Shown one piece after another: positions 16,570 to 24,854 of a stretch of 64,000 bases of DNA. Under the pieces are notes generated by a model, which had not been told where the DNA came from, searched no databases, and saw only the letters and a program-made list of their open reading frames with translations. The stretch is from Paenibacillus sp. N3.4. GTDB taxonomy: Bacteria; Bacillota; Bacilli; Paenibacillales; NBRC-103111. The position numbers and the translations under genes are program-made. The DNA lies in NCBI RefSeq assembly GCF_008017805.1, contig NZ_VRTT01000001.1, forward strand, positions 248,001 through 312,000, written 5' to 3'. The number at the start of each line of letters is the position of its first letter. Positions within the stretch are counted from its first letter, which is position 1.

Positions 16570-17010
16570 TTATTCTACTTTTTTTTTAGTTCCAGTAATT
16601 ATTATATTTTCTACTACTAATCCCCTGCCGAAGTGCGGCGAGCCTAAGACTATTTCAACATAATCAACGACTGCTCCATGCTCCACATATCCTGTTACCT
16701 TTACATTGAAACCACCGTGTGCATCCTTTCTTACACCGGATATGTCATAGGATGAAGCTCTAATGTCTCCAAACTTCAAAGTGATAGCTCGTTCTATTCG
16801 TGTGTAAAGATCGAACAACATTGCTTGGCTCATCAAAGCTATGTTCTCCTGGGGGGTAACATACGGATCATATGGGCTTATATTCTTTAGTTCCCCTACG
16901 TTAGGAATTGCTACCACAGATTCATTAAACGCTGACATAACAGTAATAAGTACAATCAAAAATACGCAATGCTGTAGCTTAATGGGCTTCTTTAATCCCC
17001 TCCAAAACAT
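16570..17010 (-). CDS. Secreted DUF3888-like protein
   Basis: A 146-aa protein with a basic N-terminus and hydrophobic segment (LQHCVFLIVLITVMSAF, residues about 12-28), consistent with a signal peptide or anchor. The rest resembles the DUF3888 pattern: a helix ending MLFDLYTRIERAITLKFG, then a strand-rich part with GGFNVKVTGYVEH. I base this only on pattern memory. A GGAGG ribosome site lies before the ATG. Its function is unknown. Confidence 0.6.
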   Translation of the reverse strand: MFWRGLKKPIKLQHCVFLIVLITVMSAFNESVVAIPNVGELKNISPYDPYVTPQENIALMSQAMLFDLYTRIERAITLKFGDIRASSYDISGVRKDAHGGFNVKVTGYVEHGAVVDYVEIVLGSPHFGRGLVVENIIITGTKKKVE

Positions 17011-17189
17011 AAATAAGAACCTCCTTTTTGAGGTATTTTGCCCGTAGGTTTATTCAAGTACCCGCCCTGTTTGCTTAATTACATGACTTTGTTTTCTGAG
17101 AACATTAATCGGTAATATATAGCATGTAAACCTGTTCCAGTCTTGGCCCACTCCCGCCGCGCAAGCCGGTTGAAATCAAGTAATCACAA

Positions 17190-17265
17190 CAAAACCCTCA
17201 ATCGCCTTTCCGACATGCCGGCTATTTGCCAGCATTCGGTTAAGCGATTGAGGGTTTTATTTTAA
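17190..17265. terminator. Long terminator downstream of the VOC/microprotein pair
   Basis: AAAACCCTCAATCGC pairs with GCGATTGAGGGTTTT across a structured loop of about 40 bases. The stem begins inside the last codons of the 42-aa gene on the reverse strand. Confidence 0.8.
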
Positions 17266-17385
17266 GAAAAAGAACCAGATCAACAAGACCCATACCGGGA
17301 TAGAAATAACAACACTCCATAGGCAGCCTTTGGCGAAACGCAGCTTCGGCTCTCGTTCTGTACGAATGCGCTTATTTGTCCCCAT
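17257..17385 (-). CDS. Basic single-span membrane microprotein, 42 aa
   Basis: Its ATG overlaps the last codons of the VOC gene in another frame, so it is probably translationally coupled. Residues 1-20 are strongly basic (KRIRTEREPKLRFAKG) and residues about 23-41 form a hydrophobic helix (SVVISIPVWVLLIWFFFL). The positive-inside rule puts the N-terminus in the cytosol. The stop is embedded in the terminator stem. I know no homologue. Confidence 0.5.
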   Translation of the reverse strand: MGTNKRIRTEREPKLRFAKGCLWSVVISIPVWVLLIWFFFLK

Positions 17386-17770
17386 GTTCCACCAACTCCA
17401 GTGGCAAGCCGTCCGGATCTGCGAAAAAAGTGTACAAATCGCCAGTTATAGGATCAACTCGTACGGGCTCCACAGCTATGCCTTTACTTTCAAGATCTTT
17501 AACGCTTGCTTCCATATTCGATACAACAAAGGCCAAATGCCTGAGTCCCCGAGCTTCAGGTTGATTAACTCTTAGGGGTGGATTCGGAAAAGAAAACAAT
17601 TCGATTTGCTGCTGGGTCTCCCCGATGCGTAAATCGAGCTTGTAAGAATCTCTCTCGGCTCGATAGGTTTCCTGGATGACCGTCAAACCAAGCAGATCAA
17701 CATAGAAATGCTTGGATCGTTCATAATTCGAACTAATAACAGCCACGTGGTGAATTCGCTGAATAGTCAT
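17372..17770 (-). CDS. VOC family (glyoxalase-like) protein, GloA2/YaeR type
   Basis: A 132-aa two-module vicinal-oxygen-chelate protein. Metal ligands fit H at IHHVAV (residues 6-11), E at IELFSFP, H at GLRHLAFVV and E near the C-terminus in LPLELVE. The pattern matches the small SMU1112c/YaeR branch rather than true glyoxalase I, so the reaction is unknown. It shares a transcript with the 42-aa membrane protein that overlaps its end. Confidence 0.85.
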   Translation of the reverse strand: MTIQRIHHVAVISSNYERSKHFYVDLLGLTVIQETYRAERDSYKLDLRIGETQQQIELFSFPNPPLRVNQPEARGLRHLAFVVSNMEASVKDLESKGIAVEPVRVDPITGDLYTFFADPDGLPLELVEHGDK

Positions 17771-17849
17771 TTTCCTCCCTTTCTTTAACTCATCTAGTTA
17801 GAACCGCATTTCTGGGAAACTCCCTCTCCTGCGGCATGTTTTTTTCATT

Positions 17850-18764
17850 TTAGCCGTCTGCTCTCATCGTTTCCACAATTTTATTCAAAATTTCCTCGGA
17901 TTGTTCATAAGACACTTGGCAAGTACCAGTTGCATGATGACCGCCTCCGCCATTTTGAAGCATCAAAGCACCAATATTCGTCTTCGATGTACGGTTTACG
18001 ATGCTGTGACCGCAGGCGAATACGCAGTTTTGTTTATTGCGTCCGTCGACAATCCAAATCGAAATATTTTGCTCGGGATAAAGGGCATAAACCATGAATC
18101 GGTTCCCCGGATAAATGGTTTCCACATCACGAAGATCTGTAATAATAACATTGCCCTCCGTACGGGTATACGTTTGAAGCATATCACGGTACAACACATC
18201 CAATTCAAAATAACGCGCTACACGCTCTTTCACATCCGGCAGCTCCATGATTTCTGCAACCGACTTCGTCGCACAATGCTCGACAAGCTCTTCCATAAGC
18301 TGATAATTACTAATTCGGTAATCACGGTAACGTCCAAGTCCAGTCCTGGCATCCATGATGAACGATAGTAAATCCCATCCGCTTGGATTCAATATATCTT
18401 CTTTACTGAACTGTGCAGCATCCGCTTTATCTACACCTTGCATGATATCATCGATATCTCCGAACGTTGCCTGTCCGCCATAATAATCGTAAACGACTCG
18501 CGCCGCACTTGGAGCAATCCGTGTTTCCCCTTTAAAGTCAACCTTTTCTCCCATCCTCTCCAATTCACTGGAGTGATGATCGAACCATAAGCCACAGCCT
18601 GCTACATAAGGCACATTAGCCAAAATATCGTTCTCATTAACCTCAACCAAACCGTCCTGCATATCTTTCGGATGGACGAATTTCATTTCATCCACCATGT
18701 TTAGTTTTGTAAACAGCATCGCGCATACTAAACCATCGAAATCCGAACGTGTGATTAATCTCAT
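17850..18764 (-). CDS. DHH-family phosphoesterase, exopolyphosphatase-related
   Basis: About 304 aa. N-terminal DFDG (ITRSDFDGLVCAMLF) and WFDHHSSE carry the DHH metal ligands. A late GGGGHHATGTC is the DHHA1-type substrate-binding motif. Relatives include exopolyphosphatase-like proteins and nano-RNases, so the substrate may be short oligonucleotides, cyclic dinucleotide products or polyphosphate. I chose the ATG at 18764 behind AGGGGG, not the upstream in-frame start at 18800. Monocistronic. Confidence 0.85.
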   Translation of the reverse strand: MRLITRSDFDGLVCAMLFTKLNMVDEMKFVHPKDMQDGLVEVNENDILANVPYVAGCGLWFDHHSSELERMGEKVDFKGETRIAPSAARVVYDYYGGQATFGDIDDIMQGVDKADAAQFSKEDILNPSGWDLLSFIMDARTGLGRYRDYRISNYQLMEELVEHCATKSVAEIMELPDVKERVARYFELDVLYRDMLQTYTRTEGNVIITDLRDVETIYPGNRFMVYALYPEQNISIWIVDGRNKQNCVFACGHSIVNRTSKTNIGALMLQNGGGGHHATGTCQVSYEQSEEILNKIVETMRADG

Positions 18765-18980
18765 GCTCTGGTATCCCCCTAATTCGTAGTTCTTAAGCAC
18801 TACTTAATCTAAACCATTTTATTATATCAGCTACTGTCGATTTGTGACAACGCTTTTGTCTTTACATTCTGATTACAGCTTTGTACAAAGGATTAACGAC
18901 TTCGTCGTCTTTCAGTGACGAACGAGTTTGTCAAGGTAGATACGAAGCAAACGTATAGACCTATCCTTTCTTATCTACAA

Positions 18981-19022
18981 AAAAAAGAACAGTTCGCCTA
19001 TATGGGCTGAACTGTTCTTAGT
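18981..19022. terminator. Terminator of the 101-aa gene
   Basis: AAGAACAGTTC pairs with GAACTGTTCTT, with A and T flanks. It overlaps the last codons of the 101-aa gene. Confidence 0.85.
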
Positions 19023-19303
19023 TTGGAAGTTAAACATTGGTATAGTCGATTCAAAAAAGCTTCAATTTGCGAGATAGGCGGTATTTTCACAGAAAGCTTA
19101 ACTTCGCCCTTCCAATAGAAAATTAAGATGCTGTTGCTTCTTCCATGAAACATTTCAACATCCCAACAAGATTCATTGAGGGCGTACTCTTCGCGATTAA
19201 TCATGAGCTTCGGTCCATCCGAGGATGGCACCAACCGGGCAATATGATTTCCACAAAGAGAAGTAACTTTTTGTTCTTCATGTAGCATCCATTCAGGTTG
19301 CAT
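18998..19303 (-). CDS. Hypothetical protein under c-di-GMP riboswitch control, 101 aa
   Basis: Starts at an ATG with AAGGAGG nine bases upstream. The product is soluble, mixed alpha/beta, with two cysteines in the first half and a C-terminal helix (QIEAFLNRLYQCLTSK). I do not recognise it. Its interest lies in its leader: a c-di-GMP-I riboswitch and a T-tailed hairpin stand just upstream on the same strand, and no other gene lies between them and this one. It is therefore likely a c-di-GMP response gene. Confidence 0.7.
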   Translation of the reverse strand: MQPEWMLHEEQKVTSLCGNHIARLVPSSDGPKLMINREEYALNESCWDVEMFHGRSNSILIFYWKGEVKLSVKIPPISQIEAFLNRLYQCLTSKLRTVQPI

Positions 19304-19347
19304 ACTGCAAGAACCTCCTTACGTTTCTTATATTTTTGGTTATGACA

Positions 19348-19382
19348 GAAAAAAAACCCACCTTGTGACCGACCGGAGGGAT
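19348..19382 (-). terminator. Candidate expression-platform terminator after the c-di-GMP aptamer
   Basis: On the reverse strand CCC-T-CC pairs with GG-T-GGG around a loop of about 12 bases, followed by eight Ts. The stem is short but well placed between aptamer and gene. Confidence 0.5.
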
Positions 19383-19399
19383 TCTAGTTGTTGAAGAAC

Positions 19400-19495
19400 C
19401 AATCTTTGGGCGGCTGGCTGGCTGAATGTCCAGTTAAGGACAAAGAAGCCCCTATAGCTTTGCGTCGCTGGCTTTCGCCAGGTTTGCCTTTGTCG
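19400..19495 (-). ncRNA. Cyclic di-GMP-I (GEMM-I) riboswitch
   Basis: The reverse strand carries the invariant core AAAGGCAAACC, then the P2 hairpin CTGGC-GAAA-GCCAG with its GNRA loop, then GACGCAAAGC. A stem TGTCC/GGACA follows, then the 3' strand AGCCAGCCGCCC, in the right order and spacing for the class. Such riboswitches control motility, adhesion and surface genes. The downstream target here is the 101-aa unknown protein. Confidence 0.87.
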
Positions 19496-19595
19496 ATATT
19501 TGTGGCAAGTAGTATCGAAAAAATCTATACTCTCAAGGATAAGGTATGTGGTTTTGAAATCGTATAGTTCTAGAGAACTATTTTTTCGACATTTT

Positions 19596-20819
19596 TCACA
19601 TATTCCTATCATTTAATGTTTTCTTCATCCTAAATAATCGCTTCGTTCCGTTCCAATAAAACAAGGTGCCGCCCATCGTCAGTAAAGCCATACACAGATA
19701 AAGCGTGTTCCCCCCGTAAGAAGCAAGCAAAAATCCACCAATCCAAGGCCCCATAAAGTGTCCTGCATTGGTCAAGGTTTGAGCCCCAAAATAGGTGCCT
19801 CGCATATGCTCGGGGGCAAGCTTATCAATGAGCATATTAGCTGCCGGATAGTTTAATATTTCTCCGAGGGTAAATATAGCCATAGACAGAATCAGCCAAA
19901 CGAGCGAATGAGAGAAGGCAAAGCCAATGTCACCTAATGCGAACATGAGATTGCCGAACGCGATGGCCATAAACGGCGTATACTTCTCAGCAATACGCGT
20001 AAACGGTATTTGAAAAGCAATCACCACAATGGCGTTCACACTCATGAGGATCGCGAACATTTTCACGCCATCGGTGAAGCTGTGTTCCAAATACTGCGAA
20101 AGAGTGACCATAACCTGAGAATAGCCGATGGCGCCAATGATTCCTCCGAAGATGTAAAACCGAAACGTCATATCGCTGCGAATCACCTTTATAGCCGAAC
20201 CGAAAGTAACCGGTGATTTCTTCTCGCCTTCAATCTTTTTGATCCCGAAAGTGATGAGAAGAATATAAAGAGCAACCGCATAAACAAAATAAATGACTCC
20301 TGTTAGAAGAAAAGGCAATGACCCGTTCAAAGTGGCAAAGAAGGCGCCCAAGAGAGGCCCCACCGCAACACCTACATTGATCGCCATATACCGCATGGAG
20401 AACACTTTAAGTCTTTTGGCCGGTTCCGTGAGATCAGCCATTAAAGCTTGTGATACAGGTTCGTAGAATGAACGGCACAGCCCGTTCATCATATTGAGCA
20501 GCATAAACCAGACCGGCAGCGTAACCAATGCAAAACCGGTGAAAACAAACGCCCAACCAAAAAGCGCTATAAGCATGATGCTCCGTCTTCCGAATCGGTC
20601 TGATAGTGTGCCACCGACAAATCCGCCTACTGTTCCTGCCAAAGCCCCCATGCCTATCACAACACCAATCATTACAGCGCTCATCGATGTATGTCTGGAT
20701 AAATAAATAGCAAGAAAGGGCAAGCTCATAGACGATGCTGCTCGCGCCATAACGGTACCGAGAATTAACGTCAGTACGATAGGATGATAGGATCCAATAA
20801 AACCACGCAACCGATTCAT
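19596..20819 (-). CDS. MFS transporter, MdtH/multidrug type
   Basis: A 407-aa protein with about 12 hydrophobic segments. The MFS signature between helices 2 and 3 is GGTLSDRFGRRSIML (near residue 67). A second related loop (RIAEKYTP) falls in the expected mid-protein position. Drug-efflux members of this size are proton antiporters. The substrate cannot be told. It is followed by the riboswitch region, whose aptamer starts about 100 bases after its stop, so read-through into the switch is possible. Confidence 0.87.
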   Translation of the reverse strand: MNRLRGFIGSYHPIVLTLILGTVMARAASSMSLPFLAIYLSRHTSMSAVMIGVVIGMGALAGTVGGFVGGTLSDRFGRRSIMLIALFGWAFVFTGFALVTLPVWFMLLNMMNGLCRSFYEPVSQALMADLTEPAKRLKVFSMRYMAINVGVAVGPLLGAFFATLNGSLPFLLTGVIYFVYAVALYILLITFGIKKIEGEKKSPVTFGSAIKVIRSDMTFRFYIFGGIIGAIGYSQVMVTLSQYLEHSFTDGVKMFAILMSVNAIVVIAFQIPFTRIAEKYTPFMAIAFGNLMFALGDIGFAFSHSLVWLILSMAIFTLGEILNYPAANMLIDKLAPEHMRGTYFGAQTLTNAGHFMGPWIGGFLLASYGGNTLYLCMALLTMGGTLFYWNGTKRLFRMKKTLNDRNM

Positions 20820-21417
20820 GATAAACGAACTCCTGTCAATGATTTAATTAACCGAAGGTTTAAAAAAAACCTCGAAGCCCAATTATACACGAAAATGGAT
20901 AAAACGTGTCCAAAATACTAAAATAACGCCAGATTGTTTATGTCTTTGTCAGTTTGTATGAATTCCTGCAGTAATAAAGGATCCCCTTAAATAGATTGCT
21001 TAACTTTAAGCAATTAGGTACGAATGCTCCATGAGAATTCCGATCTGAGCGTTTCAACTACGATTGGTAGAACGATTGAATAGTTAAACGGACTCAGCAG
21101 CCGTTATTCGCAATTAAATCCCCAAATTCGCCTGTAAGCGGACATACGTGCCGTTAAGGGCAGTGAAATTGTAAATATCCGCCCCTTATTCCTCAAATAG
21201 CGTCACTGATGTCCGGCTCAATCCCAAACAGGTCATCCAAAACTAAAATAACGGCTATATAGTCCGTTCATCGAACTCTCTTTCCTCTCACCAACACCGA
21301 TTCGATGTTGAGCCCAAATAAAATGATTTCACCTTGTTTATTTTAAATTTTCCTGCGCCTCACCCTCCAGATTTAACAAGGGGACTTTCAGAAGTTGATG
21401 TAACTGCAACGGGCAAA
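20820..21417. other. Gene-free region with dispersed CGGAC/CCGTT hairpin repeats
   Basis: No convincing reading frame. It contains three related small palindromes: 21086-21108 (ACGGACTCAGCAGCCGTT), 21136-21158 (GCGGACATACGTGCCGTT) and, inverted, 21247-21269 (AACGGCTATATAGTCCGTT). Repeats of this style are scattered in Paenibacillus-type intergenic DNA as far as I recall. TTAAATAG and AAGCAATT stretches near 21000 form another weak inverted repeat. Confidence 0.55.
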
Positions 21418-21460
21418 ACAAAATAAGAGGTCAACCTCCTAGGTTGACCTCTTTATTTTC
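21418..21460. terminator. Strong palindromic terminator
   Basis: AATAAGAGGTCAACCT pairs with AGGTTGACCTCTTTATT. It overlaps the stop of the broken gene at 21453 and probably ends the leftward transcript. Confidence 0.85.
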
Positions 21461-21705
21461 GACCAATTTTGCGCCACTGCAAATAGGAGCTGTCATACAT
21501 ATAAGCTCTCTGATCACACGATTCTTTCATAAGCTGCTGTAAGAGCACAGAATCAAGAATAAGCCAGCTTAGTGTCCCAACGCCGAACAGCATTCATCCA
21601 TATGTTTGATAACCTAATAAACCAGCGATTAGAGCGTTAACAAGCACACTTGCCGTGATTGCATACATAAGCTGAATGTAACAACCATAACCACTGTTCC
21701 TGTGT
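21453..21705 (-). pseudogene. Broken small membrane-protein gene
   Basis: Right after the stop of the Cys/Ser/Gly-tailed gene a GTG opens MTQEQWLWLLHSAYV. The sense then continues in another frame as MYAITASVLVNALIAGLLGYQTYG, hits an in-frame TGA, and resumes as MLFGVGTLSWLILDSVLLQQLM to a TAA at 21453. One frameshift and one nonsense codon together make it a pseudogene. It once encoded a two-helix membrane protein, probably the partner of the upstream gene. Confidence 0.55.
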
Positions 21706-21708
21706 CAC

Positions 21709-22728
21709 CTAACTGCTGCAACCAGATCCGCAGCTGGATCCCGAAGAACAGCTGGACCCAGACGAGCAGGAAGAACCGCTGCTGCAGCTGCTCCCTGAGC
21801 CGGTATCTCCAGTGCTGCCCCCCTGATCCCCATTGCTATCACTTCCCGAACTGCCGCATCCGGAGGTTGAACAATTGCTTTCCTGTTGTCTCTGCACATC
21901 CGGATTGCTCTCCGGAAATATTGTATTCATGCTCTGATTGTAGCCGTTATTATCTGTGATGGAGAAAAACATCATCGCTCCAGCAAGATACACCATGCTG
22001 TTAGGCGTTGAGACTGGATTTCTCCAGCCCGTATCCTCAAAGTCTCGGCTGCTCGCTGCATGCCTGGCTTCATGAATAGCTTGTGCGACAAGAATTTGAA
22101 TCGTCTCTGCGACTTCAGGGTACCGCTTTGCCTGTTCCATATCAAACCAACGCTCTGCAATCTCTGCCTCATTGCCCACTCGCAGTAAATCTGTTCGCTC
22201 CGTATCAAGTGGATTACGAAAGAAACCATTCCAGCAGCGTGCACTTGATGGCGCGAATGTAAACAAGTGCGCATACACCCAATCAAACCATGCACGTTCG
22301 CCAGGCATCTGTTTGGGCTCGCGTTCTGGCGAGTGATGGATCACACCACCGGCAAACTGATCGCCAAATCGCTGGTATTCTCTCGTAAACATCAGCATTT
22401 CATGCCATATGTCATCGATCTCACTGCTAAACATCGGAGTTCTTTTCAAAATAATATTCATAAGAAAAAATCGCTTTAGTTCAAACCATTTACAGGCAAA
22501 CTCATCATCTGTCATGGCTGGATTCGCTGTTTTCACACGATAGTGGAGTCTTTCCACATAATCTGGCGGAAGTGATTGGTGAAGTCTGGCCACCACAGGT
22601 TCCAATGGAATATCATCTATTAAACCAAGACCTTGGGGCAGATCCGAAGCGCGATAGGCAGCTTTGGAATTCCCGAAACGATGGCGTTTAGTTGGCTTGG
22701 GTGATTTTCGAAATAAAAAACGAAACAT
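21709..22728 (-). CDS. Glycine-rich-domain-protein-like factor with Cys/Ser/Gly tail
   Basis: 339 aa from the ATG at 22728 (GGGAGGG upstream); the longer frame from 22797 lacks a ribosome site. The middle has DDIWHEMLMFTREYQRFG and VIHHSPE, matching the DxxWHxHxxxTxxY...LHH pattern of GRDP-like proteins. The last 60 residues are low complexity, with repeated CSSGS units holding many cysteines. Such tails occur in membrane-associated TIGR04222-type loci. The Cys-rich end could bind metal or crosslink. The broken membrane-protein gene lies immediately downstream. Confidence 0.7.
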   Translation of the reverse strand: MFRFLFRKSPKPTKRHRFGNSKAAYRASDLPQGLGLIDDIPLEPVVARLHQSLPPDYVERLHYRVKTANPAMTDDEFACKWFELKRFFLMNIILKRTPMFSSEIDDIWHEMLMFTREYQRFGDQFAGGVIHHSPEREPKQMPGERAWFDWVYAHLFTFAPSSARCWNGFFRNPLDTERTDLLRVGNEAEIAERWFDMEQAKRYPEVAETIQILVAQAIHEARHAASSRDFEDTGWRNPVSTPNSMVYLAGAMMFFSITDNNGYNQSMNTIFPESNPDVQRQQESNCSTSGCGSSGSDSNGDQGGSTGDTGSGSSCSSGSSCSSGSSCSSGSSCGSGCSS

Positions 22729-22837
22729 ATGAATCCCTCCCTTTTTCCAATATAACACATAACTGTTAGGGGAAGAATAACGGAAGTTGGAAAACATTGT
22801 ATGGAGCCCTATAATGATGAAAAGGAGGTGCTTTAGG

Positions 22838-23718
22838 ATGAAAATAGCCGTAACAGGGGGCAGTGGTTTTATCGGGAAACGATTGATTGCCTACTTCCAT
22901 CAGCAAAATCATGAAGTGATCAATATTTCCCGCTCCCCTAAGACTATTCAACATGCACGCACCCTGACTTGGGAGCAATTAAAGACAAATCCTTCCGAGT
23001 TGGCAGGCTTAGACGCCATCGTGAATTTAGCTGGAGAATCGATTAATCAGCGTTGGACGGCGAAGGCCAAGGAACGGATCGTACAGTCTCGCACTCAAGC
23101 TGCCGCGCAAGTGGCACAGCTCGTAGAAAGTTTGGAAGTCAAGCCAAAGGTCGTTGTGAATGCTTCTGGCATGTCTGTGTATGGAACGTCGGAAACGGAA
23201 ACTTTTGACGAACGAAGCCCGCATCGGTCCGTTGATTTTCTTTCAGGCGTTGTTGAGCAATGGGAGCGTGCGGCAGATGGGATCAAGGGGCCGCGCATAG
23301 TGAAAGTCCGCGTAGGACTTGTTCTCGACGGCAAAGAAGGCGCATTCCCGTCGATGGCAATGCCTTACAAACTAGGAATCGGTGGACCTATAGGAAACGG
23401 TAAACAGTGGCTTTCCTGGATTCACATCGATGACATGGTAAGACTGATTGATTTCTGTATCCAAAACGAGGCAATTGTTGGTCCTGTCAATGGAACAGCA
23501 CCGAATCCTGTAACGAATAAAGAATTCGGACGAGTATTAGCGAAGTCATGCATAGGCCGAACTTTTTCCCGCTTCCTGCATTCGTCATGAAACTGATTTT
23601 CGGCGAGTTATCCACCCTGCTTTTGGAAGGTCAGAAAGTACTTCCGCGTGAGCTGCTAGAGCATGGATTTACGTTTCATTACGCACAGATTGATCAAGCT
23701 TTAATCGATATCGTATAA
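22838..23718 (+). pseudogene. TIGR01777 (YfcH-type) epimerase, frameshifted near its C-terminus
   Basis: Starts at an ATG behind AGGAGGTG and shows the Rossmann motif VTGGSGFIGKRL, NLAGESINQRWT, NASGMSVYG and LSWIHIDDMVRLI. This is the SDR-related family of cell-division/epimerase-like proteins. At about 23548 the frame breaks: reading on in the next frame gives MHRPNFFPLPAFVMKLIFGE and the usual DUF1731 end to a TAA at 23716. One missing base explains it. As written, the protein ends early at 23590 with a nonsense tail. It could be a true mutation or a sequencing slip. Confidence 0.85.
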
Positions 23719-23818
23719 ACAAAAAGGAAACCTAGAGCTTCGAGATCCCCTCGATGATCTGGGTTTTGCATATCTGCTTATGCAGAGAATCATTCGTCTG
23801 AAACTCGACTTCAATTGC

Positions 23819-23920
23819 TTATGACGCTGTTTGTCCTGGGTAAACGACCGTTGTTGTGGAGACAGCACAAAGTGCTGCAAGCACAACAAGCAGCCGTTTT
23901 CTTCTAAAAAATCTTTTCAT
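23819..23920 (-). pseudogene. Signal-peptide fragment of a broken secreted-protein gene
   Basis: An ATG behind GGAGGG opens 33 codons (KRFFRRKRLLVVLAALCAV, then TTTVVYPGQTAS), a clear signal peptide, before a TAA. Beyond the stop the same frame stays coding-like (AIEVEFQTNDSLHKQI) for about 28 residues. That suggests a nonsense mutation in a once longer secreted protein, though a 33-aa secreted peptide is possible. Confidence 0.45.
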
Positions 23921-24037
23921 AGGAACCCTCCATTATTTTAAACTTGCTTAAGGATCAGCATACTGTTTATATATGCGTGGAATATCAGGTCTACATAAAT
24001 ATATCGTAAACAAAAAACTTCTGTTCAACACACTAAA

Positions 24038-24051
24038 AATTGTGTACAATT
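24038..24051. promoter_or_regulatory. Candidate operator ahead of glutathione peroxidase
   Basis: AATTGT-GT-ACAATT is a 6+2+6 inverted repeat that overlaps the likely -35 (TTGTGT), with AATAAT 17 bases further on. A repressor could sit there. I cannot name it. Confidence 0.35.
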
Positions 24052-24087
24052 AATTTGTGTGAAATAATTATAGAAGAGGTGATCCTT

Positions 24088-24582
24088 TTGAACGTTCATG
24101 ATTTTACGGTTCGTACGATCCGCGGTGAAGAAAAGTCCCTTGCCGATTACAAAGGTCAAGCATTGCTTATTGTGAATACGGCTACGAAATGCGGATTTGC
24201 TCCTCAATTCAAGGGACTTCAAGAGCTGCATGACACATATAAGGATCAGGGCTTTACGGTACTTGGATTTCCTTGCAATCAGTTTAAAGACCAAGAGCCC
24301 GGAGATGACGCTCAGGTAGAGCAAGCTTGTCAAATTAATTTCGGCGTTAATTTCCCCTTATTCTCCAAAATTAATGTGAACGGTGCTGACGCCCATCCAC
24401 TTTACCGTTATTTAAAGCAGCATGCTTCCGGACTATTCGGCTCAGGCATCAAATGGAATTTCACCAAGTTCCTTGTCGATCAGCAAGGCAATGTGATTAA
24501 ACGCTTCTCCCCGACAACATCGCCAAGCAAATTAGAGAATCAAGTGCGCAAGCTGCTGGAGAAATCAGCCGTTCATGCCTAA
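24088..24582 (+). CDS. Glutathione peroxidase family thiol peroxidase
   Basis: 164 aa from a TTG at 24088 with AGAGGTGAT upstream. The peroxidatic cysteine lies in NTATKCGFAPQF, replacing selenocysteine, and FPCNQF and WNFTKFLVD supply the Gln and Trp/Asn partners. In bacteria without glutathione such enzymes usually reduce hydroperoxides using thioredoxin or bacillithiol. The second cysteine in EQACQINFGV may resolve the disulfide. Monocistronic, ended by the hairpin at 24589. Confidence 0.95.
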   Translation: MNVHDFTVRTIRGEEKSLADYKGQALLIVNTATKCGFAPQFKGLQELHDTYKDQGFTVLGFPCNQFKDQEPGDDAQVEQACQINFGVNFPLFSKINVNGADAHPLYRYLKQHASGLFGSGIKWNFTKFLVDQQGNVIKRFSPTTSPSKLENQVRKLLEKSAVHA

Positions 24583-24588
24583 AACTAA

Positions 24589-24632
24589 AAAGCATCCATA
24601 CCACTCATTTACGTGGTAGGATGCTTTTTATG
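24589..24632. terminator. Bidirectional terminator
   Basis: AAAAAGCATCC with inner ACCAC pairs with GTGGT and GGATGCTTTTT. It serves the convergent gpx and YuzB-like genes. Confidence 0.88.
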
Positions 24633-24854
24633 TTATTTAACATATTTTTTGACTTTTTCAATCGCTTCGTCTTCCGTTGCTGCAGTAACATATCGTCCGT
24701 TAATAAATATAAAAGCAAATCTGGAACATGGACCACAATAGGATTTGCAGGCAACTTTAACATCAGCGTCAGGTGCAATAGCATTAATTTTTGAAAGGGC
24801 AGACTTCACTTTCATATGTTTGCATTTATCACAAATGCGAATATCATTCGCCAT
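24633..24854 (-). CDS. DUF1450 family protein, YuzB-like
   Basis: A 73-aa protein with C-x2-C near the start (ICDKCKH) and C-x3-C-x2-C in the middle (ACKSYCGPCSRF), the layout of a small thioredoxin-like, possibly metal- or cluster-binding protein. Its start overlaps the stop of the HesB-like gene (TAATG), so the two are translated together. Confidence 0.8.
   Translation of the reverse strand: MANDIRICDKCKHMKVKSALSKINAIAPDADVKVACKSYCGPCSRFAFIFINGRYVTAATEDEAIEKVKKYVK

Noticed and set aside
19340..19612. Reverse 90-aa frame downstream of the MFS gene
   Set aside because: It lies over the c-di-GMP riboswitch, whose RNA motif explains the sequence better.
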